64,000 nucleotides of DNA from Bryobacterales bacterium F-183 (GTDB taxonomy: Bacteria > Acidobacteriota > Terriglobia > Bryobacterales > Bryobacteraceae). Below, piece by piece: positions 1-8,763 of this stretch. The notes below the pieces were generated by a model. That model had not been told where the DNA came from and did not search any database. It saw only the letters and a program-made list of their open reading frames with translations. The stretch covers positions 6,098,137 through 6,162,136 of the forward strand of contig AP025252.1 of NCBI GenBank assembly GCA_016865505.2, in the 5' to 3' direction. The translations under genes and the position numbers were made by a program. How positions within the stretch are numbered: the stretch's first letter is position 1; the number at the start of each line of letters is the position of its first letter.

Positions 1-315
1 AACTCCATCTGCCTGCGTGCCTTCAGCATCTGCAGCACACCACAGGCCCGCATCCTGAACATGACCGGTCTCGAAACTCTTCGCGTACGCGACATTGCGG
101 AAGAGTTCGGCAAGCGCTTTGGACGCACGCCGCAGTTTACGGGACAAGAGGCGCCAACCGCGCTGTTGAATAACGCGGCTGAATCCGCAAAGCTATTCGG
201 CAAGCCGCGCGTGAGCGTACAGCAAATGATGGATTGGATCGCCGACTGGCTCCAGCACGGCGGCACTACCTTGAACAAACCGACGCACTTTGAAGTCCGC
301 ACGGGGACCTTTTAA
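1..315 (+). CDS. NAD-dependent epimerase/dehydratase family protein, C-terminal part
   Basis: The reading frame is open from the first base of the window, so the gene begins upstream and only about 104 C-terminal residues are visible. The segment has the look of the substrate-binding end of a short-chain epimerase/dehydratase: an LRVRDIAEEFGKRFG stretch (sugar-nucleotide epimerase style), then a helical end with a WIADW motif. The NAD-binding Rossmann half lies outside the window, so the substrate cannot be judged. It ends 2 nt before the DapA-like gene, suggesting one operon and possibly a shared sugar or sugar-acid catabolic pathway. Family is fairly sure, function is not. Confidence 0.6.
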   Translation, partial: NSICLRAFSICSTPQARILNMTGLETLRVRDIAEEFGKRFGRTPQFTGQEAPTALLNNAAESAKLFGKPRVSVQQMMDWIADWLQHGGTTLNKPTHFEVRTGTF

Positions 316-317
316 CC

Positions 318-1319
318 ATGGCTTGGCTCGACACATTACGCGCCGGCACCGTGATCCCCGCGCATCCGCTAGCCCTCAACGACAATGGCGAGTTGGACGT
401 GCGCCGCCAGCGGGCCTTAACGCGCTACTACCTCGACGCAGGCGCCGGCGGCATCGCCGTTGGCGTACACACCACGCAGTTCCCCATTCGCGAAGCAGGC
501 CTGTATCGCACCGTGCTCGAACTCGCCGTCAACGAGATGCCGCAGACTTCGATCCGAGTCGCCGGGATCGTGGGACGCACGGAACAAGCCGTACGCGAGG
601 CCGAAACTGCTGCAGGCCTCGGCTACCATGCTGGACTTCTTTCGCTCTCCGCCTTCCGCGACGGCACCGACGACGAGATGATCGCGCACGCGGCCAAAGT
701 AGGCGAAGTCCTGCCGCTCTTCGGCTTCTATCTGCAACCGGCCGTAGGTGGACGCTTGCTCAGCGTCGACTTCTGGCGCCGGTTCTGTGAACTCAAGTCC
801 GTCATTGCGATCAAGATGGCGCCGTTCAACCGTTACCAGACCCTCGACGTCCTGCGCGGCGTGGCATTGTCCGGACGCGCGCAGGACATCACGCTATACA
901 CCGGCAACGACGACCACATCGTGCTGGACCTCATGACCGAGTTTCATCTCGACGGCCACAACCTGCGCATCAAAGGCGGCCTGCTTGGCCACTGGGCCTG
1001 CTGGACCCACGCCTCCGCCAAGCTGTACCAACGCATTCAGACTGGCGAAATCAGCGCGGAATTGCTCACGATCGCGGAAGAGGTGACGGACATGAACGCC
1101 GCGATCTTCGACGTCAAGCACAACTTCCACGGCTGCATCGCTGGCATCCACGAGGTCCTGCGCCGCCAGGGTCTTCTCGAAAGCATCCGCTGCCTGGACC
1201 TCAACGAAACGCTATCGCCGGGACAAGCCGAGGAAATCACTCGTGTCAGCCGTGCCTACCCGCATCTTGTGGACGACGACTTTGTTCGCGACGGGCTTCG
1301 CCGCTGGTTGGTACCCTAA
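318..1319 (+). CDS. Dihydrodipicolinate synthase (DapA/NanA) family aldolase
   Basis: A 333-residue protein of the class I TIM-barrel aldolase family that forms a Schiff base with a keto acid. The likely Schiff-base lysine is K166 in a VIAIKMAPFN segment, and a YLQPAVGG stretch near residue 138 corresponds to the family's catalytic tyrosine region. The usual GTTGE substrate loop reads GVHTTQFP, so this is probably not a true DapA of lysine synthesis but a catabolic relative (N-acetylneuraminate lyase or 2-keto-3-deoxy-sugar-acid aldolase type). The start ATG lies 2 nt after the upstream epimerase stop, so the two are probably co-transcribed. The exact substrate is not readable. Confidence 0.8.
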   Translation: MAWLDTLRAGTVIPAHPLALNDNGELDVRRQRALTRYYLDAGAGGIAVGVHTTQFPIREAGLYRTVLELAVNEMPQTSIRVAGIVGRTEQAVREAETAAGLGYHAGLLSLSAFRDGTDDEMIAHAAKVGEVLPLFGFYLQPAVGGRLLSVDFWRRFCELKSVIAIKMAPFNRYQTLDVLRGVALSGRAQDITLYTGNDDHIVLDLMTEFHLDGHNLRIKGGLLGHWACWTHASAKLYQRIQTGEISAELLTIAEEVTDMNAAIFDVKHNFHGCIAGIHEVLRRQGLLESIRCLDLNETLSPGQAEEITRVSRAYPHLVDDDFVRDGLRRWLVP

Positions 1320-1333
1320 AAGCTGATCCCGAT

Positions 1334-2704
1334 ATGGTAATTTACCTGCCTGCGCAGGCCAATGACGACCGTCCGTTGCTCGATGAGCTGACCCCGCGCG
1401 AAGTGGTTCGCGAACTGGACAAGCATGTCATTGGACAGGCTGATGCCAAACGCGCCATTGCAGTTTCGCTCCGCAATCGCGTACGGCGCCAGAAGCTCGA
1501 ACCCGAACTCGCCGAGGATGTGATGCCCAAGAACATCCTCATGATTGGGCCCACTGGTGTGGGCAAAACCGAGCTTGCACGCCGTCTGGCCAAGCTCGCC
1601 AATTCACCGTTTTTAAAGGTCGAAGCCAGCAAGTTCACGGAGGTCGGCTACGTCGGCCGCGACGTCGAATCCATGATTCGCGACCTCGTCGAAATCTCGA
1701 TTGAGATGGTACGCGAAGAGCGCCTCGATGAAGTGGCGGACCGCGCCGAGAAGGCCGCAGAAGACCGGTTGATGGACCTGCTGATGCCCGCCACGCCGGA
1801 AGCCAGCGAATCCAACGAACGCACGCGTGAGAAGCTGCGCGAACGCCTCCGCGCCGGCAAACTCGATGACCGCATGGTGGACATCGACGTCAAAGACCGC
1901 ACCCCTGCCTTCGAAATCACCGCCAATTTCGCGGGTGGCAACAACATGGACGACATGGATTCCGGCTTCAAGGAAATGTTGCCCGCGTTATTCGGAGGCC
2001 GTTCCAAGCGCAAAAAGATGCGCGTGGCCGATGCCCTCGACTACTTGATCCAGGAAGAAGAACAGAAGCTTGTGGACATGGACCAGGTGACCCGAGTCGC
2101 TCTGGAACGCGTCGAACGCAACGGCATTATCTTTCTCGACGAAATCGACAAAATTGCCGGGCGCGAAGGAGGCAGCGGCCCTGACGTCAGCCGTGAAGGC
2201 GTCCAGCGCGACATTCTTCCCATCGTCGAAGGAACCACGGTCAACACACGCTACGGCTTTGTGCGAACCGAACACATCCTGTTCATCGCGGCTGGCGCCT
2301 TCCACGTCTCCAAGCCCAGCGACCTCATCCCCGAACTCCAAGGCCGCTTCCCCATTCGCGTAGAACTGAAAGCCCTCACCGAAGCGGACTTCATCCGCAT
2401 CATGAAGGAACCCAAGAGCGCGCTCGTCACGCAGTACATCGCGCTCATGGACACCGAAGGCATCAAGATGTCGTTCACCGACGACGCGTTGGTAGAGATG
2501 GCCCGCATCGCCACGCAGCTCAATCAAATGCACGAAAACATCGGTGCGCGGCGCCTGCACACCATCATGGAAAAGGTCCTTGAAGAGATCTCCTTCGAAG
2601 GCCCGGACCTCAAGAAGAAAGTAGTGAAGATCGACGGCGCTTACGTCAAAAAGCAGCTCGCCCCGATCATCAAGGACCAGGACCTGAGCAAGTACATCCT
2701 GTGA
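1334..2704 (+). CDS. hslU: ATP-dependent protease ATPase subunit HslU
   Basis: A 456-residue AAA+ unfoldase of the HslUV (ClpYQ) protease. Visible landmarks are the GQADAKRA N-terminal motif, Walker A GPTGVGKTE near residue 73, the pore-loop GYVGRDVE region, a long acidic I domain (about residues 110-240), Walker B IIFLDEID near residue 266, and the GARRLHTIMEK sensor-2 region. The C terminus ends LSKYIL, the tail that docks into HslV in known HslUV structures, so a partner peptidase is expected. No hslV is adjacent: the gene upstream is an aldolase. The stop overlaps the next gene's GTG by 4 nt (GTGA). Confidence 0.96.
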   Translation: MVIYLPAQANDDRPLLDELTPREVVRELDKHVIGQADAKRAIAVSLRNRVRRQKLEPELAEDVMPKNILMIGPTGVGKTELARRLAKLANSPFLKVEASKFTEVGYVGRDVESMIRDLVEISIEMVREERLDEVADRAEKAAEDRLMDLLMPATPEASESNERTREKLRERLRAGKLDDRMVDIDVKDRTPAFEITANFAGGNNMDDMDSGFKEMLPALFGGRSKRKKMRVADALDYLIQEEEQKLVDMDQVTRVALERVERNGIIFLDEIDKIAGREGGSGPDVSREGVQRDILPIVEGTTVNTRYGFVRTEHILFIAAGAFHVSKPSDLIPELQGRFPIRVELKALTEADFIRIMKEPKSALVTQYIALMDTEGIKMSFTDDALVEMARIATQLNQMHENIGARRLHTIMEKVLEEISFEGPDLKKKVVKIDGAYVKKQLAPIIKDQDLSKYIL

Positions 2705-3669
2705 GAGTTTCCCTCGTTTTCCTGGCGATTTTGGGCGTTTCCGGCTGTGGCTATGTGGGCGACCCTCTTCCCCCCGCCTTGAACATCCCGCAGCGCATCG
2801 CGGACTTGAAGGCCGAAGAAGTGGGCGACCGTATCGAAGTGGAGTTCACCTTGCCATCGCTGACAACCGAGGGCATCGTACTCAAGTCCCTGGGCGGCGT
2901 TGACCTTCGCGCCGGCGCCAACCTCACTCCATTCAATGAAAGTGCTTGGGCCGAAAGTGCCAAGGTCATCGAGATGTCGTCAGAAAAGCCCGGCATCGTG
3001 CGCAAGCGCCTTCCTGCAAAGGAGTGGGCGGGCAAAGAGATCCTAATTGGCGTACGCGCAATGAACACCAACGGCCGTACCTCAGGCTGGTCCAACTTCG
3101 TAATCCTCAAAGTTGTCGAGCCTCTGGCCAAGCCCGTGGTACGCCCCGTGTCAGACCCGCAGGGCGTCAAGCTCACCTGGACCGGCGCCGCACCAACCTA
3201 CCGCGTCTTCCGCAAAGCGGCTACCGACAAAGAAGCCGTACAAGTCGCGGAAGTGAACGAAGCCGCGTACCTCGATGCGACAGCCGACTTCGGCGCGCCG
3301 TATTCGTACAGCGTAGTCGCCGTGAATGGCAACGCTCGCAGCGATGCTTCAGACACCGTTGAGATCACGCCGGAAGACAAGTTCCCCCCTGCCGTACCGG
3401 CGAATTTGCAGGTGATCCTCGGCATCAACACTGCCGAACTCGCCTGGGATCGCGTCACCGACACCGACCTCCGCGGCTACCGCGTGTACCGCTCTGTGGA
3501 CGGTGCCGAATTCGAAAAGATCGCGGACCTTGTCGAACTCCCCAGCTACAGCGACAAGTCTCCGGCAGCGGGCAAGACGAACCGCTACGTTATCGCAGCC
3601 GTTGACCAGCGCGGCAACGAAAGCGGACGCAGCGCGCCGCCCGTCGAGATCAACGTTCCACAACCGTAA
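2701..3669 (+). CDS. Fibronectin type III domain lipoprotein
   Basis: A 322-residue protein with a short hydrophobic leader and a lipobox (VSGC at residues 13-16), so it is predicted to be exported and lipid-anchored. After the anchor come beta-rich segments resembling fibronectin type III domains, with YRVFRKA and YRVYRSVDG repeats near residues 165 and 260. The second and third domains look like internal duplicates. The GTG start overlaps the hslU stop by 4 nt, which suggests translational coupling. No enzymatic motif is seen. A role in envelope protein display or carbohydrate contact is only a guess. Confidence 0.8.
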   Translation: MRVSLVFLAILGVSGCGYVGDPLPPALNIPQRIADLKAEEVGDRIEVEFTLPSLTTEGIVLKSLGGVDLRAGANLTPFNESAWAESAKVIEMSSEKPGIVRKRLPAKEWAGKEILIGVRAMNTNGRTSGWSNFVILKVVEPLAKPVVRPVSDPQGVKLTWTGAAPTYRVFRKAATDKEAVQVAEVNEAAYLDATADFGAPYSYSVVAVNGNARSDASDTVEITPEDKFPPAVPANLQVILGINTAELAWDRVTDTDLRGYRVYRSVDGAEFEKIADLVELPSYSDKSPAAGKTNRYVIAAVDQRGNESGRSAPPVEINVPQP

Positions 3670-3683
3670 TTGTTAGGAGATCC

Positions 3684-4850
3684 ATGCGAGTCCTGTTCCT
3701 GTTGCTTGCTGCAACAGCTTTGGCACAACCCGTTCGTCTCATTCAGAACGCCACCTTCATCAACGACGGCAAAGCCACCGCGAACGTATCGGTGCTCGTC
3801 CGCGACGGCAAGATCGCGGCCATCGGCAACAACATCAAGGCACCGCGCGGCGCGGAGGTTGTGGACGCCAAAGGCAAGTTCCTGCTGCCCGGCTTTGTCT
3901 CAGCGCACGTACACGTCGTCGAAGGCAAAGAAGCCCGCCAACTGCAGGTGTACGCCCGTTATGGCATCACAACCGTGTGGAGCTTCGGAGGCGAAAAGAA
4001 AGCCGCGTTCGACTTTCGCGCCGCGCAGGACACTGCGTCGCTAGACCGCTCCCGCATCTACGTCGCAGGCGACGTGATCACCGCGCAGACACCGGACGAA
4101 GCGCGTGCCAAGGTCGCGCAGGTTGCAGCCTTGAAGCCGGACCTCATCAAGATCCGCGTGGACGACAATCTCGGATCCAGCCCCAAGATGAAGCCTGAGG
4201 TGTACAAGGCGGTCATCGAAGAAGCACACAAACACAAGCTTCCCGTCGCCGTACACATCTTCTATCTCGAGGACGCCAAGGACGCGCTACGCGCAGGCGC
4301 GGACATCATTGCTCACAGCGTTCGCGACCGTGAGATCGACGATGAGTTCATCGCGCTGATGAAGCAGCGCAACATCCCATACATCCCAACCCTCACTCGC
4401 GAGGTCTCTGCATTCGCCTACGAAACCACCCCGGACTTCTTTGCCGATCCCTTCTTTCAAAAGCAAGCCGACCCGGCAGTGGTCGCACAGCTCAAGGATC
4501 CAGCCAAGCAGGAAGCCATGGCCAAGTCGATGTTCGCCCGCGGCTACAAGCGAGGCCTCGCTACGGCAAAGATCAACTTGAAGAAGGCAGCCGATGCAGG
4601 ACTTCGGATTGAGATGGGCACCGACTCAGGCGCGGCGCCCAACCGCTTTGAAGGCTACTTTGAACATCTCGAAATGTGGATGATGGCCGAAGCAGGGCTC
4701 GCACCCGCGCAGGTGCTGCGCTACTCCACTCGGCCGTTGAAGACTGGCGACTGGGCAGATTTGATCCTGCTCCACAGCAACCCGCTGGACGACATTCGCA
4801 ACACCAAGACCATCAATACGGTTTGGATCGCCGGCAACCGCGTACCCTAG
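3684..4850 (+). CDS. Secreted amidohydrolase family protein
   Basis: A 388-residue protein with an N-terminal signal peptide (MRVLFLLLAATALAQP), then the composite beta-sandwich plus TIM-barrel of the metal-dependent amidohydrolase superfamily. The HVH metal-binding pair is near residue 75, a further histidine follows in AVHIF near residue 190, IIAHS near 212, and the catalytic aspartate in MGTDSGAAP near 314. An AGGAG-type ribosome binding site lies 6 nt upstream. Near residue 350 the barrel end passes from LRYST almost directly to TGDWADL. Relatives carry roughly 15-20 further residues there (an N-A-A-x-x-L-G helix), so an internal in-frame deletion is possible. Substrate unknown. Confidence 0.85.
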   Translation: MRVLFLLLAATALAQPVRLIQNATFINDGKATANVSVLVRDGKIAAIGNNIKAPRGAEVVDAKGKFLLPGFVSAHVHVVEGKEARQLQVYARYGITTVWSFGGEKKAAFDFRAAQDTASLDRSRIYVAGDVITAQTPDEARAKVAQVAALKPDLIKIRVDDNLGSSPKMKPEVYKAVIEEAHKHKLPVAVHIFYLEDAKDALRAGADIIAHSVRDREIDDEFIALMKQRNIPYIPTLTREVSAFAYETTPDFFADPFFQKQADPAVVAQLKDPAKQEAMAKSMFARGYKRGLATAKINLKKAADAGLRIEMGTDSGAAPNRFEGYFEHLEMWMMAEAGLAPAQVLRYSTRPLKTGDWADLILLHSNPLDDIRNTKTINTVWIAGNRVP

Positions 4851-4853
4851 CCG

Positions 4854-5165
4854 TCAGTCTTCTGCCCCAACCTCCGCAAGAATCGCGACGTCAACGGCAT
4901 CGCCCTCCCGCAACTTCTCCTTGGCGCGTACGGCAGCCTTGATCGGCAGCAGGTACGCGCTGCGTTTGCGATCCCAAAACAGAGAGGTCTTCCAACGCGT
5001 GGCGCCAATTCGAGCGGTGACGCGGAGGGTACCAAAGGCCTTCGCGGTTCCAGGCGAGGCCTCATGGATCTCGCGCGACAAATCGTCCGGCAAGGTAACA
5101 AAATGCCAGGATCCGGTCGCTTGATGGACCCAGATCCTGGCAGTGAATGCAGCGTCGACCAGCAA
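4854..5165 (-). CDS. DUF1905 domain protein
   Basis: A 103-residue soluble protein matching the DUF1905 pattern: an F-x-A-x-I segment at the N terminus, a central WHFVTLP stretch, a G-T-L-R-V-x-A-x-I-G-x-x-x-W-x-T-S-L-F core, then YLLPIKAAVRAKEKL and a final acidic end. The family adopts a small beta-barrel and is often fused to or located near YdeI/OmdA proteins; the biochemical role is not established. It lies 1 nt downstream of the DUF1080 gene on the same strand and converges with the amidohydrolase gene 3 nt away. Confidence 0.8.
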   Translation of the reverse strand: MLVDAAFTARIWVHQATGSWHFVTLPDDLSREIHEASPGTAKAFGTLRVTARIGATRWKTSLFWDRKRSAYLLPIKAAVRAKEKLREGDAVDVAILAEVGAED

Positions 5166-5166
5166 G

Positions 5167-5997
5167 TTACTTCGTGTCGTAACCCTTGAGCTTGCGTACC
5201 CAGATGTTGCGGAACCGCGTACGCGTGTCGTGATCCTGCAGGGTCAGAGGCTGTTCAAACGGATGCGGCTCGAACGCCTTTACATCACGATGAGCCATCT
5301 GCCCGATCAGTTCCTGATGATGATGCACAAGCACGCCATTGTGGAACACAGTCACAAACGGAGGCTTCACCATCTTGTTGCCTTCAAACTTCGGCGCCTC
5401 CCATGCGATGTCGTAGTACTGCCATTCGCCGGGCTTGCGCGACGCGTTCACCATCGGCGGCCACTGGCCATAGATGGACGCGGCCTGCCCATCGGCGTAT
5501 GTCGGATTGTTCCACGAATCGAGAACCTGGATCTCATAGCGCTTCTGGATGATGAAGCCGCTATTGCCACGCCATTGCGACGCACCGTCGATCACCGAAG
5601 GCGCGCTCCACTCGACGTGGTACTGCGCATCGCCGAAGGAGTCTTTTGACACCAGGTCGCCGGCATCCTTGGTCGCGTACATGTAGCCATCCTTGATGGT
5701 CCACTTCGGGTCCCCGAGCTTACCGTTGGACGCCCCCTGCCACTTGGACAGATCCTTGCCGTCGAACAATACGATAGCGTCAGCGGGAGGATCCCCTGGC
5801 TTGGCAGCAGGCGCCACCATCGGCGGCGCAGGACGCGAGATGTCGTGCACCTTCCAGGTCTGCTTGGGAATCACTGGCGTGTCGCTATAGCCAGTATTGG
5901 GCGCGTTGCGGCCCTCATCTTTTTTCTGAGCAATGAGAAGTACGGCAGAAGCAGCGCTAACAATCGCGATGCCGGCGTACAGGGAGCGGCGAAGCAT
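5167..5997 (-). CDS. DUF1080 (3-keto-disaccharide hydrolase) domain secreted protein
   Basis: A 276-residue protein with an N-terminal membrane or signal segment followed by a concanavalin-like beta-sandwich. The DUF1080 landmarks are DAIVLFDGKDLSKWQG near residue 72, DAQYHVEW near 125, GNSGFII near 145, YEIQVLDSW near 152 and a terminal RFRNIWVRKL. The family includes glycoside-acting enzymes and is abundant in soil Acidobacteriota and Planctomycetes. The start ATG is at the edge of a short spacer before the jag gene end. A second DUF1080 protein occurs at 52864. Confidence 0.85.
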   Translation of the reverse strand: MLRRSLYAGIAIVSAASAVLLIAQKKDEGRNAPNTGYSDTPVIPKQTWKVHDISRPAPPMVAPAAKPGDPPADAIVLFDGKDLSKWQGASNGKLGDPKWTIKDGYMYATKDAGDLVSKDSFGDAQYHVEWSAPSVIDGASQWRGNSGFIIQKRYEIQVLDSWNNPTYADGQAASIYGQWPPMVNASRKPGEWQYYDIAWEAPKFEGNKMVKPPFVTVFHNGVLVHHHQELIGQMAHRDVKAFEPHPFEQPLTLQDHDTRTRFRNIWVRKLKGYDTK

Positions 5998-6048
5998 AGA
6001 AACAATGCTACACCAGCGCCTGCGAATTTACTTACCGCAGTTTCGAAT

Positions 6049-6753
6049 TTAGCGAGGGCCGCCGCGACGCGGGCCGCGATCACCACCACTGCCGCCGCGT
6101 CCGCCACGGAATCCGCCACCGCCTGGACCACCGCGACGATCGCCACCACGTCCACCCCCGGGTCCGCCGCGATCGCGATCCCCACCGCCACCGCCGAAGC
6201 CACCCGGACGCCGCACCGGAGGTCCAGTGGGACGAGGAGGTTCGGGCAGCGAGGGCGCATCATGCGGCAGCACAACCACGTGACGGTACGGCCCCTGACC
6301 TAAGCTTTCGCTACGCAGATCCGTCTCACCGCGCAGGGCCAGATGGATGATGCGGCGCTCACGGCTGTTCATGGGGTTGAACTGGAACGCGACCTTGGTT
6401 TTGCGAACCTTCTCCGCTGCCGATGCCGCACTCATGCGCAACTCTTCGATGCGCAGCAAGCGGTAATCATTGGCGTCGAAGCAGATGCGCGAATGCTCGT
6501 CGCTCGACATGCGGAGAAACTCCATCGTGAGTTGCTCCATGGCCAGCATGGCTTCCGCCTTGTTTGCCAGCAGCCATTCGACGTCCGGTCCGGTAAAGCG
6601 GACCAGCAGGTCGGGCGTTTCAAAATCCTGGTGTGCAGCTTCGCCCGAGACAATTTCAAAGGTCACGTTCAGCCCAGCCAACGGCAGGATCCGGTTTAGA
6701 AAATCCGCGACTTTCGGGCCGGTTTCGGCAACGCTGTATTTGGTCTCGCTCAC
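6049..6753 (-). CDS. jag: Jag/KhpB-type KH-R3H RNA-binding protein with Arg-Gly-rich tail
   Basis: A 234-residue protein in the usual Jag position directly after yidC. I chose the GTG at 6753 because it overlaps the yidC stop (TAGTG), and the longer frame only reads through yidC. Residues 10-75 match the KH domain, but the GXXG loop is replaced by A-N-K-A in WLLANKAEAML. Residues 75-145 match the R3H domain, including SRERRIIH. The last 75 residues are extremely rich in Gly, Arg and Asp (GGDRDRGG and GGDRRGG repeats), like RGG-box proteins. The family binds RNA in the cytoplasm. The loss of GXXG and the RGG tail suggest that RNA contact has shifted to the tail. Confidence 0.88.
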   Translation of the reverse strand: MSETKYSVAETGPKVADFLNRILPLAGLNVTFEIVSGEAAHQDFETPDLLVRFTGPDVEWLLANKAEAMLAMEQLTMEFLRMSSDEHSRICFDANDYRLLRIEELRMSAASAAEKVRKTKVAFQFNPMNSRERRIIHLALRGETDLRSESLGQGPYRHVVVLPHDAPSLPEPPRPTGPPVRRPGGFGGGGGDRDRGGPGGGRGGDRRGGPGGGGFRGGRGGSGGDRGPRRGGPR

Positions 6754-8507
6754 TATCGGTTCTTCTTCTTCGCAGATGAAGGCACTGGCTTTACATCGAT
6801 CACGGCAGAGGCCGGGGAAGACGGCGTGGCCGACATCCGGTTGGTCACCCACTGCTGTGCAATGCCCACCAAGTTACCAGTGAGCCAGTATAACACCAAG
6901 CCCGAGGACTGATAGTAGAACATGAAGCCGAGTACCAGCGGCATAAACAGCATCATGCGCTGCTGGCTGGCGTCCATGCCGGGCGATGCCGGGGTCATCT
7001 TCTGCATAAAGAACTGCGTGGCAATCATCACCAGCGGCAGAACACGAACCGGGATCGTTTCCGGCCGCGACAGATCCTTCACCCAGAGCCAATCGGCGCC
7101 GCGGATATCGATGGTCACCTGCAGGGCCGTGTAGAAGGCAAAGAAGAACGGCAGTTGGATCACCATGGGCAAACAACCGCCCAGGGGATTGACGCCGTGC
7201 TTCTTGTACAGCGCCATGATCTCTTCGTTTTGCTCCGCCTTACGCGGGTCGCTCATCTTAAGATCTTTGTACTTGGCGTTGATGCGGTTGACCTCGGGCG
7301 TAATCGCCTGCATCTTCTTGGCGGACTTCAAGCTCGAAAACTTGAGCGGCAGCAGCGCAATGTTGATGGCGATAGTAAGTGCCACAATCGCCCAGCCCCA
7401 GTTGTGCGTGAAGTTTTCGTTGGTCCAGCGCAGCGCCAGAAACACGGGCTTGGCGATGATGCCGAACCAGCCCCAGTCGACAAGCAGTTCCAGCTTCGGA
7501 TTCGCACGGCGAAGGATTTCCAAATCCTTCGGCCCAGCGAACAGATCAAAGCGGTTGAGCCCTTCGCCACCGGCGCCGATGCCGATATGCGGTTCTTCCG
7601 TAGCGGTATCACCGACCACCGGAAGCTTGTCGTAGTACGTTGTGACCTCGAAGTTCGCAGTGCCGGCAGGGGGCAAAAACGCGGCGGCAAAGTACTGGTC
7701 ATTGGTGCCGGTAAACAGCATCGGACCCGAAACGCTGACGGGGCCATTCTTGGCATCGCCCGCTTCTACGGTCTTGAGCTTGCCCTCGTTGTTGTTCCAG
7801 TACAGATTACGCTGCGCGGCGTGGTACTTCAGCACCGAGAAATCGCCAAAACCGCCGCGCCACACCAGGCGATGCGGCATCAGTACGCCGTTGCTGGTCA
7901 CCTGCGACGTAAAGCCCGTCTGATAGCTGCCGTTCTTGAACTGGAAGGACTTCTTCGCGCTCAGATTGCCGACCGTATATTCAAACTCGACGCCCTTGCC
8001 GTCGGCAGACTTGCGCGCCGCCCAGAGAACCTTGTTCAGATCCTGCGCAGGCTGCTGGCCCTTGAACTCCAGAAAGAACGGAGGCGGGATCTTGCCGGCG
8101 GCGGCGACATGCACCAGTTCCACTGGCTTGTCATCTGCGTCCTTGTACTTCTTGAGAATCCAGCTCTTTACCACCGCGCCGCGGTTCGACAGCGTGACAT
8201 GGTACAGGTCGGTGTCGACGGCGATCGTCTCTTCCGCCGAAGCCTGCACCTGTTCTCTTGCCTGCTGGTCGGCCGCAGCGACAGCACCGGACGGTGGAGG
8301 AGCAGTAGCGCCGGCGGAAGGCGCCGGGGGCGTCTGCTGCTGCTTGGCCTCCTGTTCCGCGGGTTTCTGCTGCTGCGGAACGACAGGGTTGTAAACCACC
8401 TGCCAGAGGTACAAAAGGAGACCGATGCCCAGAAAGATGACGAGCATCTTCATCTGGCCTTCCATCTCATTCTTTGGCGGTTTCAGCGGATTGGGGGACT
8501 CAGCCAT
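6753..8507 (-). CDS. yidC: Membrane protein insertase YidC
   Basis: A 584-residue Sec-associated insertase of the inner membrane. It has an N-terminal transmembrane segment (residues 19-38), a Gln/Ala/Pro-rich linker (40-85), a large periplasmic beta-supersandwich domain (about 90-350), and then the conserved five-helix core beginning at WGWFGIIAKPVFLAL. The core holds the KFSSLKSAKKMQ cytoplasmic loop and the GGCLPMVIQLPFFFAFY helix. The C-terminal cytoplasmic tail is Lys-rich (KKKNR), which is often linked to ribosome contact. It lies in the rpmH-rnpA-yidD-yidC-jag block and overlaps jag by one base. Confidence 0.97.
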   Translation of the reverse strand: MAESPNPLKPPKNEMEGQMKMLVIFLGIGLLLYLWQVVYNPVVPQQQKPAEQEAKQQQTPPAPSAGATAPPPSGAVAAADQQAREQVQASAEETIAVDTDLYHVTLSNRGAVVKSWILKKYKDADDKPVELVHVAAAGKIPPPFFLEFKGQQPAQDLNKVLWAARKSADGKGVEFEYTVGNLSAKKSFQFKNGSYQTGFTSQVTSNGVLMPHRLVWRGGFGDFSVLKYHAAQRNLYWNNNEGKLKTVEAGDAKNGPVSVSGPMLFTGTNDQYFAAAFLPPAGTANFEVTTYYDKLPVVGDTATEEPHIGIGAGGEGLNRFDLFAGPKDLEILRRANPKLELLVDWGWFGIIAKPVFLALRWTNENFTHNWGWAIVALTIAINIALLPLKFSSLKSAKKMQAITPEVNRINAKYKDLKMSDPRKAEQNEEIMALYKKHGVNPLGGCLPMVIQLPFFFAFYTALQVTIDIRGADWLWVKDLSRPETIPVRVLPLVMIATQFFMQKMTPASPGMDASQQRMMLFMPLVLGFMFYYQSSGLVLYWLTGNLVGIAQQWVTNRMSATPSSPASAVIDVKPVPSSAKKKNR

Positions 8508-8526
8508 TGTGTTTGGTTCTTACTAA

Positions 8527-8763
8527 CTAATACCGGTGTTGCTGAAAATGTGTTCCCGGAACCGGGTCATAGCCGCCGTCGCACATGGGATGGCAGCGGG
8601 CCAGGCGCTTCAGCCCCAGCCAGACACCACGCAGCGAGCCATGTGTTTGGATGGCTTCGAGCATGTACATGGAGCAAGTGGGGTGAAAGCGGCAGGCCGA
8701 AGGCAGAACCGGGGAGATCCAGCGTTTATAGAATCGGAGGGCAGCGATGAGAACTACTTGCAC
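8527..8763 (-). CDS. yidD: Membrane protein insertion efficiency factor YidD
   Basis: A 78-residue protein with the YidD signature: an amphipathic N terminus ([17 protein letters not shown]), the [10 protein letters not shown] cysteine motif near residues 24-33, and the [14 protein letters not shown] segment. YidD aids insertion of membrane proteins by YidC and acts at the inner face of the cytoplasmic membrane. The start overlaps the end of rnpA by 10 nt and yidC follows after 19 nt, the conserved order for this locus. The length is normal for the family. Confidence 0.95.
   Translation of the reverse strand: MQVVLIAALRFYKRWISPVLPSACRFHPTCSMYMLEAIQTHGSLRGVWLGLKRLARCHPMCDGGYDPVPGTHFQQHRY

Noticed and set aside
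7155-8750. A 531-residue open frame on the plus strand
   Set aside because: It lies entirely opposite yidC and yidD, which have clear family motifs. Long antisense frames are common in GC-rich DNA, and the translation has no recognisable domain.
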